A stretch of 39,544 nucleotides of DNA from Actinomadura bangladeshensis (GTDB lineage Bacteria; Actinomycetota; Actinomycetes; Streptosporangiales; Streptosporangiaceae), in assembly GCF_004348335.1 (NCBI RefSeq), contig NZ_SMJW01000047.1:1-39544 (forward strand), read 5' to 3'. Below, piece by piece: positions 16,276-25,406 of the stretch. Numbering within the stretch: position 1 is the first letter of the stretch; every line of letters begins with the position of its first letter. The notes below the pieces were generated by a model. That model was given only the letters and a program-made list of their open reading frames with translations, did no database searches and was not told where the DNA came from. The position numbers and the translations under genes were made by a program.

Positions 16276-17561
16276 TGAGTGGCCAGGACGACCTCCCGAA
16301 TCTCCTCAACGACTGCGTCCACTGCGGTTTCTGCCTGCCCACATGCCCGACGTACGTGCTGTGGGGCGAGGAGATGGACTCCCCCAGGGGCCGCATCCAC
16401 CTCATGCAGCAGCACGTGGAGGGCGAACCGCTCAGCGGGCCGATGGTCGAGCATTTCGACCGCTGCCTCGGCTGCATGGCGTGCGTGACGGCCTGCCCGT
16501 CCGGTGTCCAGTACGACCGCCTCATCGAGATCACCCGTGAGGACGTCGAGAACGAGCACCCGCGTTCGCTGAAGGAGCGGGCCATCAGGGAGATGGTCTT
16601 CCAGCTGTTCCCGTACAAGCGGAGGCTGCGCGCTCTGCGCGGCCCCCTGCGCGCGTACCAGAAGTCGGGTCTGGAGCGTCTCGTCCGGCGCAGCGGGATC
16701 CTGGAGCGCCTGTCGCCGTCGATCGCGGCGATGGAGCGGCTCGCCCCGCCCCTCGGCAAGGCTCCGCGGCTTCCCGAGCGGGTCGCCGCGCGGGGCGGGC
16801 GGCGCGCCACGGTCGGGATGCTCACCGGCTGCGTGCAGAGCGAGTTCTTCCCCGGCGTCAACGCGGCCACGGCCCGCGTCCTCGCGCTGGAGGGCTGCGA
16901 CGTCGTCATCCCGCGGGACCAGGGGTGCTGCGGGGCGCTGTCCATGCACTCCGGGCGCGCGGACGAGGCCCGCGCCTTCGCCCGCCGGACGGTCGAGACG
17001 TTCGAGGCCGTCGACGTCATCGTGGTGAACTCGGCGGGCTGCGGCTCGGCGATGAAGGAGTACGAGGCGCTGCTCGCGGACGACCCCGCGTGGGCGGAGC
17101 GCGCCAAGGCGCTCTCGGCGAAGACCCGGGACCTCGCCGAGTACCTCGTGGAACTCGGGCCCCGCGCGGAACGGCGGCCACTTCCGGTCACCGTCGCCTA
17201 CCACGACGCGTGCCACCTCGCCCATGCCCAGGGCGTGCGCAGCCAGCCGCGCGCGCTGCTGGCCGCGATCCCCGAGCTCACCGTCCGGGAGATCGCCGAA
17301 CCGGACATCTGCTGCGGATCCGCCGGAACCTATAACCTGTTCCAGCCGGAGGCCGCCGGCGAACTCGGCGACCGCAAGGCGGTGAACGTGGACGCCACCG
17401 GAGCCGAACTACTGGTCGCCGCCAACCCCGGCTGCTCGATGCAGATCGCCACCGCGCTGCGCCGGCGCGGCGCCGGCATCGCGGTCGCGCACACCGCGCA
17501 GGTGCTGGACGCCTCCCTGCGGGGGCTCGGCCGCGACGCCCTCGTCGCGCGCCGTTCGTAA
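16275..17561 (+). CDS. glcF: Glycolate oxidase iron-sulfur subunit GlcF
   Basis: A 428-aa protein with two 4Fe-4S motifs: CVHCGFCLPTCP (C14, C17, C20, C24) and CLGCMACVTACP (C64, C67, C70, C74). These are followed by two CCG domains (DQGCCGALSMHSG; PDICCGSAGTYNLFQP) that bind a further cofactor in this superfamily. It passes electrons from GlcD/GlcE to the quinone pool. ATG 16275 shares the A of the glcE stop, with GGGAGG five to six bases before it. Last gene of the glcDEF operon; 138 bp separate it from the next gene. Confidence 0.94.
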   Translation: MSGQDDLPNLLNDCVHCGFCLPTCPTYVLWGEEMDSPRGRIHLMQQHVEGEPLSGPMVEHFDRCLGCMACVTACPSGVQYDRLIEITREDVENEHPRSLKERAIREMVFQLFPYKRRLRALRGPLRAYQKSGLERLVRRSGILERLSPSIAAMERLAPPLGKAPRLPERVAARGGRRATVGMLTGCVQSEFFPGVNAATARVLALEGCDVVIPRDQGCCGALSMHSGRADEARAFARRTVETFEAVDVIVVNSAGCGSAMKEYEALLADDPAWAERAKALSAKTRDLAEYLVELGPRAERRPLPVTVAYHDACHLAHAQGVRSQPRALLAAIPELTVREIAEPDICCGSAGTYNLFQPEAAGELGDRKAVNVDATGAELLVAANPGCSMQIATALRRRGAGIAVAHTAQVLDASLRGLGRDALVARRS

Positions 17562-17699
17562 CCCGCGACCCCGGATCACCGCCGATCCGGCCGTCCCGCC
17601 GATCCGGGCGTCCGGTATCGTGTGCCAGCCGTCGCCGACCACAGCACGATAGGACGCGCTTACTGAGCCTGCAGCAGGCCCGAGGGAGCACGCACCATC

Positions 17700-18419
17700 A
17701 TGTCCAACAGCTATCAGCCGTACCGATCGCACCGCCGGAGAAGGAAGACCAGCGCGGGCAGGCTCGGCCTCGCCGGGGCCGTCACCGGGGCCGTCGGGAT
17801 CGCCGCGATCGCCGCCGGGATCGTCATCCTGCGCCCCGGCGGGGGCGGCGCCGAGGAGGCCGCCCGGCCGTCGCTGGCGAGCCAGGGCGACAGCGCCCAT
17901 CCGGGCTCCGCCGCCCCCGCGCCGAAGGCCGGCCCGCCGGTGAACTTCACGACGCCGGAGGGCTACGGCTACAGCCTGGCCGCCGTCCGCGCCGGGACCG
18001 ACCGGCAGCCGCTCGGCGCCACGAAGGCGCCGCCGTCCGGGACGACGTACGCCTACGCCGACTACGTCCTGACGAACACCCAGCGGCGGGCCGTCCTGCT
18101 GGACTACCCGGCCGACCTGTTCATGCCGAAGTCGAAGGTGCCGAAGTCGGCGCAGGAGCGGTGCATGCCGCAGGCCGGCATCCCCGACGACATGTGCACG
18201 CTCCCCAACCACAGCAGGATCACCGCCCGGATCGACGGGGCGAAGGCGCCGGTCGAGGACAGCGGCAGCACGATGATGCCGGCGGGCGCGTCCTACGTGG
18301 TCCGGATCGCCTCCGACCTGCCGGTCAACGACGACCTCTCCGCCGACGACCTGCGGTTGTACGTGTGGAACGCGCGCTACACGAGCGACCGCAAGGGCAT
18401 CCGGCTCGCCTTCCCCTGA
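17700..18419 (+). CDS. Hypothetical membrane-anchored extracytoplasmic protein
   Basis: A 239-aa protein of unrecognised family. A basic N-terminus (SHRRRRKTSAGR) is followed by one transmembrane helix at ~22-45 (LGLAGAVTGAVGIAAIAAGI), then a low-complexity Ala/Pro/Gly linker and a C-terminal domain of ~150 residues. The topology predicts that domain lies outside the membrane. It contains two Cys (ERCMPQAG and DDMCTLPN) that could form a disulfide, and strands such as YADYVLTN and LRLYVWNARYTS suggest an immunoglobulin-like fold. Start at ATG 17700 with GGGAG ten bases upstream. Convergent with the peptide importer operon; no clear partner. Confidence 0.75.
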   Translation: MSNSYQPYRSHRRRRKTSAGRLGLAGAVTGAVGIAAIAAGIVILRPGGGGAEEAARPSLASQGDSAHPGSAAPAPKAGPPVNFTTPEGYGYSLAAVRAGTDRQPLGATKAPPSGTTYAYADYVLTNTQRRAVLLDYPADLFMPKSKVPKSAQERCMPQAGIPDDMCTLPNHSRITARIDGAKAPVEDSGSTMMPAGASYVVRIASDLPVNDDLSADDLRLYVWNARYTSDRKGIRLAFP

Positions 18420-18422
18420 CCA

Positions 18423-18441
18423 CCGAGCCTCGACCGCTCGG
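18423..18441. terminator. Short hairpin between convergent genes
   Basis: CCGAGC and GCTCGG form a perfect 6-bp stem with a 7-nt loop, 4 bp past one stop and 36 bp from the other. It could terminate in either direction; no T-run. Confidence 0.35.
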
Positions 18442-18476
18442 AGACCTGACCGGCTCAGGGCCGGCAGGTGCGCTGC

Positions 18477-20141
18477 TCAGCGCCTCGTGAATCCGATGTT
18501 CTGGTAGGCGGGCTCCAGGAAGCCGCAGGCTCCCAGGTTGGCCAGGTCTGAGCGCGCGGCGACGAGTTGCGGGCGCTGGTACAGCGGCAGCACCGATGCC
18601 TGCTGCCAGATGAGCCGGTCGGCTCTGTTCACGAGGGCGTGGATTCGGGGCGGGTCGGTTTCGGCTATGGCCTGGTCCATCGCCGTGTCTATGGCGGCTG
18701 TTCCGGTGCGGGAGTAGTTCTGCTGGACGCGGCCCTTGCGCGGGCTCGCGAACACGGCTCGCATGGGCGAGACGGGGAACGATGTGCCGAGCCATGAGAA
18801 CGGAACGATGTCGAAGTTCCCTTGCGTGACGTAGGTATCGAGCGCGTCGTCGGCGGGGATTGGCCGGATGTCCACCCGGACGCCTATGCGTTCGAGCAGT
18901 GCGCGTGTCAGTTCCCCTTCGCGCTTGCTCACGGGCACTCCGGACGGAATCACGAATCGGAGCGCCAGCGTGCGTCCGGACTTGGAGCGGTACTTGCCGT
19001 GGAGGTGCCAGCCTGCTTCGTCCAGTAGTTGCTCGGCGCGTGCGGGGTCGTACTCGCCGAGTACTGAGGAGTTGTCCTGGTAGCCGTTCTGCGTGTTGAC
19101 GTAGAAGTGGTTCCCGAGTGTCTGGACGGGGACGCCGAGGCCGGACAGGTCGGACCGGGCGATGACCCGCCGGTCGATGCCGAGCATGACCGCCCGCCGT
19201 ACGCGCACGTCGGACAGGGCGGGGGCGGCGGCGTTGAAGGTGAAGTGCCGCCAGTCGGGGCCGCCCGCGCGGCGGACATCGGTGCTTGGGACGTTCTGGA
19301 CGCGTTGCATTGCGGCTGCGTCGAGGCCGATGTCCATCAGGTCGATCTCGTGGTTGGCGAACGCGCCGGGCATGGCGCTCGTGTCCATGGCGCGGTAGAC
19401 GATGCGGCCGAGTTTGGCGGGTGGGCCCCACCAGGATGGGTCGCGTACCAACGTGAGGGTCTTGTCCGTGCGGTCGATCCGCTGGACTTTGAACGGGCCC
19501 GCGGTGACGGGCAGTCGGTTCATCCAGGCGGTGTTGAACGCGCGTGGGGTGGAGTAGGCGGCGGCCGGATAGAGCGGGCTGAACAGGCTCCGCCAGTCGG
19601 CGTACGCCTGGGCGAACGTCACCTTCACTTCGTTCGGGCGGATGCCTCGTCCGATGTGCTTGATCAGGCGGTATCCGGAGACCGTGGAGACCTCGTAGCG
19701 CGAGTCACGTCCGGAGAGCGCGTGGGCCTGGGCTACGAAATCCTCGTATCCGAGGGGGCTTCCGTTGGACCATTTGGCCTGAGGGTTGAGCTTGTAGGTG
19801 ACGGTCTGGCCGTGCTTGGTGCGCTTCAGCGTGGCCGATTCCAGGTACTCGGGGACGGGATGTGGGACGGACTTCTCGTCGGCGCGCATCAGATACGGCA
19901 TGACGCCCTGGATGACATGCTCCACGGCACCCTTGGTGCCGTTGACATGGTTGAAGTTCCACTGGGACGGAAAGTCCGGCAGGGGCCAGCGGAGCGTCCC
20001 GCCGTTCACGATGCGGTCGCGTGGAGTGGGGTTGACGTCAGAGGCCGGCAGTTGCCCGAACGCGCTGTTCTTCTCGCTCGGGTCACCGCAACCGGTCATG
20101 AGGACGAGGGGCAGGAGGGCTGCGCCGAGGATCCGTTTCAC
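18477..20141 (-). CDS. Opp/Dpp-type ABC transporter substrate-binding lipoprotein
   Basis: A 554-aa SBP_bac_5-type binding protein, the usual length for peptide binders. It begins MKRILGAALLPLVLMTGC, a lipoprotein signal with lipobox LMTGC, so it is tethered outside the membrane. Conserved features include LRWPLPDFPSQWNFN near the mature N-terminus, YKLNPQAKWSNGSPLGYEDF, VRRAVMLGIDRRVIA and the C-terminal LYQRPQLVAAR. Start is GTG 20141, overlapping the ATPase stop (GTGA). It is the last gene of a four-gene importer operon. The substrate (oligopeptide, nickel chelate or other) cannot be told from sequence. Confidence 0.92.
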   Translation of the reverse strand: MKRILGAALLPLVLMTGCGDPSEKNSAFGQLPASDVNPTPRDRIVNGGTLRWPLPDFPSQWNFNHVNGTKGAVEHVIQGVMPYLMRADEKSVPHPVPEYLESATLKRTKHGQTVTYKLNPQAKWSNGSPLGYEDFVAQAHALSGRDSRYEVSTVSGYRLIKHIGRGIRPNEVKVTFAQAYADWRSLFSPLYPAAAYSTPRAFNTAWMNRLPVTAGPFKVQRIDRTDKTLTLVRDPSWWGPPAKLGRIVYRAMDTSAMPGAFANHEIDLMDIGLDAAAMQRVQNVPSTDVRRAGGPDWRHFTFNAAAPALSDVRVRRAVMLGIDRRVIARSDLSGLGVPVQTLGNHFYVNTQNGYQDNSSVLGEYDPARAEQLLDEAGWHLHGKYRSKSGRTLALRFVIPSGVPVSKREGELTRALLERIGVRVDIRPIPADDALDTYVTQGNFDIVPFSWLGTSFPVSPMRAVFASPRKGRVQQNYSRTGTAAIDTAMDQAIAETDPPRIHALVNRADRLIWQQASVLPLYQRPQLVAARSDLANLGACGFLEPAYQNIGFTRR

Positions 20142-21868
20142 TGCGTGGCCCTGGCTCCGATGCGGGGATGGTGGCAGGCGACCGATCGATCTAGGTCTTT
20201 CGAGGGCGCTGGATCCTGTTCGTCGCACAAGCGGGCGTCCTGTCTGGCGAGCGTGACGTAGCGGGGGCACCGGGAACGGAAGCGGCATCCGGCGAGGGGT
20301 GACATCGGGTCCGGTGGTTCTCCCTGGAGAGGGGCGCGATGGAGCAGTGCGTGGGTGTACGGGTGGGCCGGCGCCTGATACACGTCGCGAGTCGGTCCCA
20401 GTTCGACGATGCGGCCCATGTGCATGACAGCGATCCGGCCAGCGATGCGGTGGACGAGAGCCAGATCGTGGACGACGAGCAGATACGCCAGGCCCAGACG
20501 GTCTTGGAGGCTTTCCAACAGGGCGATGATGCTGGACTGTGTGGATGCGTCCAGAGCCGACACAGGTTCGTCCAAGAGGAGCAAACGCGGTTCCAGGGCG
20601 AGGGCTCTGGCAATGGCCACGCGTTGCCTCTGCCCACCTGAGAGCGCGTGCGGATAACGCCGTGCGTGGTCGGTTCCCAAGCCGACCAGTTCCAGCAACT
20701 CCCTCACGCGGCTTCCGGTCAGCGAGGACGGGCGCCCATGCGCGGTCAGGGGCTCGGCGATGATGTCGTCCACGCGCATCCGGGGGTTGAGTGATGCGAC
20801 CGGGTCCTGAAACACGACCTGGACGTCGCGCCGCAGGACCTTTCGCCGGGCTGCGCTCAGGGATGCCGTGTCCTGGCCGAGGACGGCCACTCGTCCCCTC
20901 TGCGGCTGCGACAAGCGCAGGATCTCCATCAGGGTCGTGGTCTTGCCACATCCTGACTCGCCGACGAGCGCGAGGGTCTCGCCTTCCCGGACGTCGAATG
21001 CGACGCCGTCCACGGCACGCACGCTTCCCCTTCGGCGACGCGGCAGCGTCCCCTGGAAGACGGGGTAGTGCCGGGCAAGACCGTCCACCCGCAACACAAC
21101 AGGACGCTCAGGCCGAGGCTTGGACGCCTCTTTCCCGCCCAAGCGGGAGATGGACCTCAACTCCCGGCATACCCGCCCTGCCGGACCGGTCTCGACGGCC
21201 CGTCCCTCACGCAGCACCATCACTCGATCGGCGAAGCCGTCGAGCATCCGCAGGTCATGCGTGATCAGCACGATCGCGGCACCGGTCGCGTCCTTCGCAG
21301 CCCGGAGCACATCCAAGACCTGGGCTTGGACGGTCACGTCCAGCCCGGCCGTCGGCTCGTCCGCCAGGATCACGCCCGGACGGTTCGCGATGGCCATGGC
21401 GATCATCACGCGCTGCCGCATCCCGCCGGAGAACTCGTGCGGGTACGCGCGCACCCGCCCTGCCGGGATCCCCACCAGATCGAGCAGTTCCACCGCCCGC
21501 GCACGCGCCGCCGCACGCGTGACACTGGAGTGGGCACGGACGGCCTCAGCGATCTGGCCCGCCACGGTGTGAACGGGTGTGAGCGCCGACTCCTGGAACA
21601 CCATCGCCAGGTCCCTGCCGCGTACACGAGAGAGTTCGGCATCGGAGCGCCCGATCAGTTCCTCCCCGCGCAGGCGCACCGATCCGGTCACTCCGGCGCC
21701 GTCCGGGAGGAGCCCCATCACCGCGAGTGCGAGCGCGGTCTTCCCCGCTCCCGATTCACCGACGACCCCGAGAACCTCGCCCGCCCCGACCTCGAAGCTC
21801 ACCCCTCGCACGGCGCGGACACCACCCGCGTGGCCGACCGCCAGGTCGGTGACCTCCAGCACGGTCAA
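20138..21868 (-). CDS. Fused two-domain ABC ATPase (DppD-DppF type)
   Basis: A 576-aa protein holding both ATPases of a peptide importer in one chain. The first domain has Walker A GESGAGKT (37-44), signature FSGGMRQR and Walker B VILADEPTAGLD. The second has GESGCGKTT, LSGGQRQRVAIA and LLLLDEPVSALD. A Cys-containing oligopeptide-transporter tail (PLAGCRFRSRCPRY) closes it. The start is either TTG 21868, overlapping the permease stop (TTGA), or GTG 21862; the frame upstream lies inside the permease gene. All catalytic motifs look intact in both halves, so both sites should hydrolyse ATP. Confidence 0.92.
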   Translation of the reverse strand: MTVLEVTDLAVGHAGGVRAVRGVSFEVGAGEVLGVVGESGAGKTALALAVMGLLPDGAGVTGSVRLRGEELIGRSDAELSRVRGRDLAMVFQESALTPVHTVAGQIAEAVRAHSSVTRAAARARAVELLDLVGIPAGRVRAYPHEFSGGMRQRVMIAMAIANRPGVILADEPTAGLDVTVQAQVLDVLRAAKDATGAAIVLITHDLRMLDGFADRVMVLREGRAVETGPAGRVCRELRSISRLGGKEASKPRPERPVVLRVDGLARHYPVFQGTLPRRRRGSVRAVDGVAFDVREGETLALVGESGCGKTTTLMEILRLSQPQRGRVAVLGQDTASLSAARRKVLRRDVQVVFQDPVASLNPRMRVDDIIAEPLTAHGRPSSLTGSRVRELLELVGLGTDHARRYPHALSGGQRQRVAIARALALEPRLLLLDEPVSALDASTQSSIIALLESLQDRLGLAYLLVVHDLALVHRIAGRIAVMHMGRIVELGPTRDVYQAPAHPYTHALLHRAPLQGEPPDPMSPLAGCRFRSRCPRYVTLARQDARLCDEQDPAPSKDLDRSVACHHPRIGARATQ

Positions 21869-22659
21869 CGCCCGGCCTGGAGGGGATCGAGGACGTCCCG
21901 CAGGCCATCGCCGAGCAGGTTCACAGCGAGGACGATCGCGACGAGCAGCCCGCCCGCGGCCATGAAGGGCCATGCGGCCACCGCGCCCCGCCCGTCCGCG
22001 ATGATCGTGCCGAGCGAAACGTCCGGCGGGCGCACGCCGAGGCCGAGAAACGACAGCCCGCCCTCAGCGATGACCGCGACGCCGGCGGTCAGGCTCGCGT
22101 CCGCGATCAGCAGCGAGGTGACCTGCGGCAGGACGTGCCGGACGATCGTGCGCGGCGCGCCCACCCCCGCGAACCGGGCGGCGAGCACGTAGTCTCGCCT
22201 GCGCGCCGACAGGGTCATCGCCCGCACCACCCTGGCGGTGAGCATCCACGTCAACGCGGCGAGCACCGGTGCCAGCATCGGCCATGCCCCGCCCGGCGCC
22301 AGAACGGCGACGACGAGCAGCGGCGGCAACACCAGCAGGAGATCGACGCCCCACATCAGGGCCCGATCCAGCAGCCCGCCCGCGAACCCCGCGACGGTAC
22401 CGACGACGGCGGCCAGCCCGGTCGCGAGCAAGGCGGCGAGAAGGCCGATCACCAGCGACTTCTGCGTCCCGCGCAGCGTGAGCGCAAGGACGTCCCGTCC
22501 GCTCTGCGTCGTCCCGAGCCAATGCCGTGCGGACGGCCCGCGACCGAACGCCGTGAAGTCGATCTCGTCCCAACGCCAGGGCGACACGAGCGGCCCCGCG
22601 AACGCCAGCACGAACACCGACACGAGCAGCACGAGACCGACGGCACCTCGCCGGGTCAC
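21865..22659 (-). CDS. Opp/Dpp-type ABC transporter permease (DppC-like)
   Basis: A 264-aa inner-membrane permease. It has an N-terminal helix (GLVLLVSVFVLAFAGPLVSP), the HWLGTTQSGRDVLA motif that marks DppC/OppC proteins, about five further helices, and the coupling loop ARRRDYVLAARFAGVGAPRT. It ends GDGLRDVLDPL, typical of the C-type subunit. Start GTG 22659 overlaps the preceding permease stop (GTGA). Confidence 0.92.
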   Translation of the reverse strand: MTRRGAVGLVLLVSVFVLAFAGPLVSPWRWDEIDFTAFGRGPSARHWLGTTQSGRDVLALTLRGTQKSLVIGLLAALLATGLAAVVGTVAGFAGGLLDRALMWGVDLLLVLPPLLVVAVLAPGGAWPMLAPVLAALTWMLTARVVRAMTLSARRRDYVLAARFAGVGAPRTIVRHVLPQVTSLLIADASLTAGVAVIAEGGLSFLGLGVRPPDVSLGTIIADGRGAVAAWPFMAAGGLLVAIVLAVNLLGDGLRDVLDPLQAGR

Positions 22660-23642
22660 GGGGTGGCCCCGAGCCGGACGCGCGGGTCGAGCAGGCCGTT
22701 CAGGACGTCCGACACCAGACCGGCCGCCCCCACCGTGCAGGCCGCGACGCAGTCGATCGCCGCGACCGCGTTGACATCACCGCGCGCGATCGAGTCGACC
22801 AGCCACTCCCCCATGCCGTGCCGCCCGAAAGCCTTCTCCGCGAACACCCCGCCGAGGACGAGCAGCCCCGACGCGTAAGCGGAGTACGTCGTCATCGGGA
22901 CGAGCGCGGTCCGCAGCCCGTGCCGCACCAGCGCGCTCCGCCTTCGAAGCCCTTTGGCCCGCGCGGTCCGGACGAAGTCGGCGTGCAGGACGTCCAGCAC
23001 GAGGGCACGCTGGTAACGGCCGTACAGCGCGGCCTGTGGCACTGCGATCACGGTGGCCGGAAGCAGCAGATGCCGAGCCTGGTCAAGCACACCGAGCACG
23101 CCCGGCTCCCCCGGGGCGGACTCACCGACCCACACGAACACCCGCGCACCCATTGCACCGTTCACCATGACGGCGATCGTCTGCAACAGCACCGCCAGGA
23201 CGAACACGGGAACGGCCAAGAGCAGATAGGACCCGCCCGTGATGAACCGGTCGGCGACTCGTCCGCGCCTGGCCGCCGCATACGTGCCGAGCAGAACTCC
23301 GAGGACGCCCCCGAGAACACCGCCGGGAACCAGCAACCGGAGGCTGACGGCAAGACGACGCCATAACTCCGCGTTGACAGGCTCGCCCTCCTGCGTCCGG
23401 CCGAAGTCACCGTGCAGGACGTTCCAGGCCCACGTGCTGTAGCGATCGAACAGCGGAGTCCGGTCGTTGAGGTTGAGCGCGTTGAGCCGAGCGTCGACCA
23501 CGGCTTCCGGCGGACGCGGCGTGCGCCCTTCGAACCCGGCCCGCGGATCGAGCGCGGCGGCAGCAAGCAGGTAGGCGAGGCTCCCGGCGACGACCACCAG
23601 CACTCCGCGACTCACCAGCCGCCGCAGCAGAAACCCCGCCAA
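22656..23642 (-). CDS. Opp/Dpp-type ABC transporter permease (DppB-like)
   Basis: A 328-aa inner-membrane permease: N-terminal helix after FLLRRLVSRG, a periplasmic loop with NDRTPLFDRYSTW and LHGDFGRT, then further helices and the coupling loop DVLHADFVRTARAKGLRRRS. I prefer TTG 23642 as start because GGAGG lies seven bases before it and FLLRRL is the family N-terminus; GTG 23669 is the longer alternative. First gene of the importer operon B-C-DF-A. No clear promoter motif was seen upstream. Confidence 0.9.
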   Translation of the reverse strand: MAGFLLRRLVSRGVLVVVAGSLAYLLAAAALDPRAGFEGRTPRPPEAVVDARLNALNLNDRTPLFDRYSTWAWNVLHGDFGRTQEGEPVNAELWRRLAVSLRLLVPGGVLGGVLGVLLGTYAAARRGRVADRFITGGSYLLLAVPVFVLAVLLQTIAVMVNGAMGARVFVWVGESAPGEPGVLGVLDQARHLLLPATVIAVPQAALYGRYQRALVLDVLHADFVRTARAKGLRRRSALVRHGLRTALVPMTTYSAYASGLLVLGGVFAEKAFGRHGMGEWLVDSIARGDVNAVAAIDCVAACTVGAAGLVSDVLNGLLDPRVRLGATP

Positions 23643-23757
23643 TGCCCTACCTCCCGGACCACCCAGCACAGAGCACGGAATGCTACCGATCGATCACACA
23701 CCGCGTAGGAAAATCACAGGAGTCGAGAGAACCGCGCCCTTCGGACCCTCGTCCATG

Positions 23758-24492
23758 TCAGCGGGCGGGCCGTTCTCCCTCGGCGTCCGCACGAGTCCAG
23801 GGCCAGGTGATCAGGGCCCACCCGAGCAGGATGATCACAATTTCGGCCAGCACGTACCACGGCCAGGGGCCCATCAGATCCAGCACCGAGCCGGTGCCGG
23901 GCTTGGCCCTGAGGAAGCCGTAGTTCGTCCCGGCGATCAGGTTGAAGGTGAACGTGGCGACGGCCCACACCACGGTGGCGGCGACGGCGAAGCGGTAGCC
24001 GCCCCAGTCCGGCCGCATGCCCAGCCCCCAGGTCAGATACACGGCGGCCCACAGGACCAGCAGGTGCCTCCCGAAGAAGCCCAGATAGTCGATGCCGGGG
24101 TAGTCCGGGCCGTGCAGCGCCGGTGTGAGCAGGGCCTGCACCGCCAGGGTCAGGCCCCAGTAGTACGTCAGCGCGAACCAGCGCCGGCCGAGGGTCCACA
24201 GCGCGCCGGCCGCGGCCGCCCACGCCAGGTCGCTCAACTGCAGCGGCAGCGACCCGCCGATGCTCCACCGGCCGGGGAGCAGCGTGTACGCCTTGGTCCC
24301 GATCACCACGTACATGATCGCCAGCGCGTACGCCTGCCCGAAGCCCCTCGCCCGGTCGCCGGACTCCCCGGGCCCGGCGCGCTGCGCCCGGCCGAGCGGC
24401 ACCAGCACGGCGCATCCGACCGCGAACAGCCCTATCGCCGCCCAGTGCGATGGCCCGTACGACACGAATCGGCCGTCGGCGGTCAGCAACAC
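23758..24492 (-). CDS. TIGR02206/YwaF-like integral membrane protein
   Basis: A 244-aa polytopic membrane protein with about seven hydrophobic helices. Features of this conserved family include RFVSYGPSHWAAIGLFA near the N-terminus, LPLQLSDLAW, YYWGLTLAVQALLTP and NYGFLRAKPGTGSVLDLMG. Function of the family is not known. The start is uncertain: GTG 24492 or TTG 24489, neither with a strong ribosome site. It lies between the peptide importer and the first FadR gene, on the same strand, with ~90-bp gaps on each side, and is probably transcribed separately. Confidence 0.85.
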   Translation of the reverse strand: MLLTADGRFVSYGPSHWAAIGLFAVGCAVLVPLGRAQRAGPGESGDRARGFGQAYALAIMYVVIGTKAYTLLPGRWSIGGSLPLQLSDLAWAAAAGALWTLGRRWFALTYYWGLTLAVQALLTPALHGPDYPGIDYLGFFGRHLLVLWAAVYLTWGLGMRPDWGGYRFAVAATVVWAVATFTFNLIAGTNYGFLRAKPGTGSVLDLMGPWPWYVLAEIVIILLGWALITWPWTRADAEGERPAR

Positions 24493-24578
24493 CTGATCAT
24501 GCTAACCGCGCGGGACGGGCCGCGCGCAGGCCGTCACCGCACCCGCGACCGGCTCAGGCGGTCCCCCACATCGGGGAT

Positions 24579-25328
24579 CTAGCGCCTGTTCGGTGAGCGG
24601 CCGGCCCGGGACCGCTTCGCGAGGTCGCTCTCGAAGCGCTCAAGGCTCAGATGGGCCATGACGAGCCGCTGCGCCTGGGCGACGTTGCCGGTCCGCATGC
24701 TCGCGAGGATGGCCACGTGCTCGGCATGCCATTCGGCGTGCCGGCCGACGGTCGCCTTCAGGCCCGAGGAAAGCCTGACCCAGGCGTCGCGCAGCCGCTC
24801 CTCGATCTCGCAGAGCCACGTGTTCCCCGACATCGACGCGATGGCGAGTTCGAAGGCGAGCGGCTCCCAGACGAAGGAGGAATCCTCCTTCAGGTTCGCC
24901 CCCTGCTCGTCGAGCATGGCCGCGAGGGCGTCGAAGTCGGCATCGGCGCCGCGGTGCGTCAGGGCGGTGACCGCCGCAAGTTCCACGCCCAGCCTGGTCT
25001 CGACGAGGTTGCGGAGAGCGTGCTCCTCCCGGGTGTCGAACATCGCCCGGCCGGGCTCGCCGTCAGCGGAGTTCGCGGTGACGTACATGCCGTCGCCGTG
25101 CACGACCTCGATGCTGCCCATCGCGGAGAGGACCCGCACCGCCTCGCGCAAGGACGACCGGCTGACCGAGAGCAGTTCCATGAAGACGCGCTCGGGGGGC
25201 AGCCTGTCGCCGGGTCGCAGATCGTTGTCGGCGATGTAGGCGCGCAGTTCCTCGACGACGCGCTCGGCCACCCGGCCCTTCCGCCTCGAGTGTGGGGCTC
25301 CTGCGGGTTCGGTGCCGGGCTCGTCCAT
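24579..25328 (-). CDS. FadR-subfamily GntR regulator, copy 1
   Basis: A 249-aa regulator: winged HTH at ~24-85 (RVAERVVEELRAYIADNDL, LPPERVFMELLSVSRSSLRE, GDGMYVT) and an FCD ligand-binding domain. It is clearly a paralogue of the regulator at 31390-32175: long identical blocks such as LPPERVFMEL, ALRNLVETRLG and RLVMAHL. The FCD motif that normally reads DxxFH and binds a metal reads PLAFE in both copies, so the effector site is probably not the standard metal site. Start ATG 25328 is the first good codon; the ribosome site is weak. It follows the DUF35 gene by 78 bp and is likely the last gene of the nine-gene operon. Confidence 0.9.
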   Translation of the reverse strand: MDEPGTEPAGAPHSRRKGRVAERVVEELRAYIADNDLRPGDRLPPERVFMELLSVSRSSLREAVRVLSAMGSIEVVHGDGMYVTANSADGEPGRAMFDTREEHALRNLVETRLGVELAAVTALTHRGADADFDALAAMLDEQGANLKEDSSFVWEPLAFELAIASMSGNTWLCEIEERLRDAWVRLSSGLKATVGRHAEWHAEHVAILASMRTGNVAQAQRLVMAHLSLERFESDLAKRSRAGRSPNRR

Positions 25329-25406
25329 GACAGCCACGACAGTAGGAGCCCGGCCTGCCTCTCGCAACCCGCCCCGCCGCTCACGCCCGCCCGTTCCACG
25401 GCGCCG

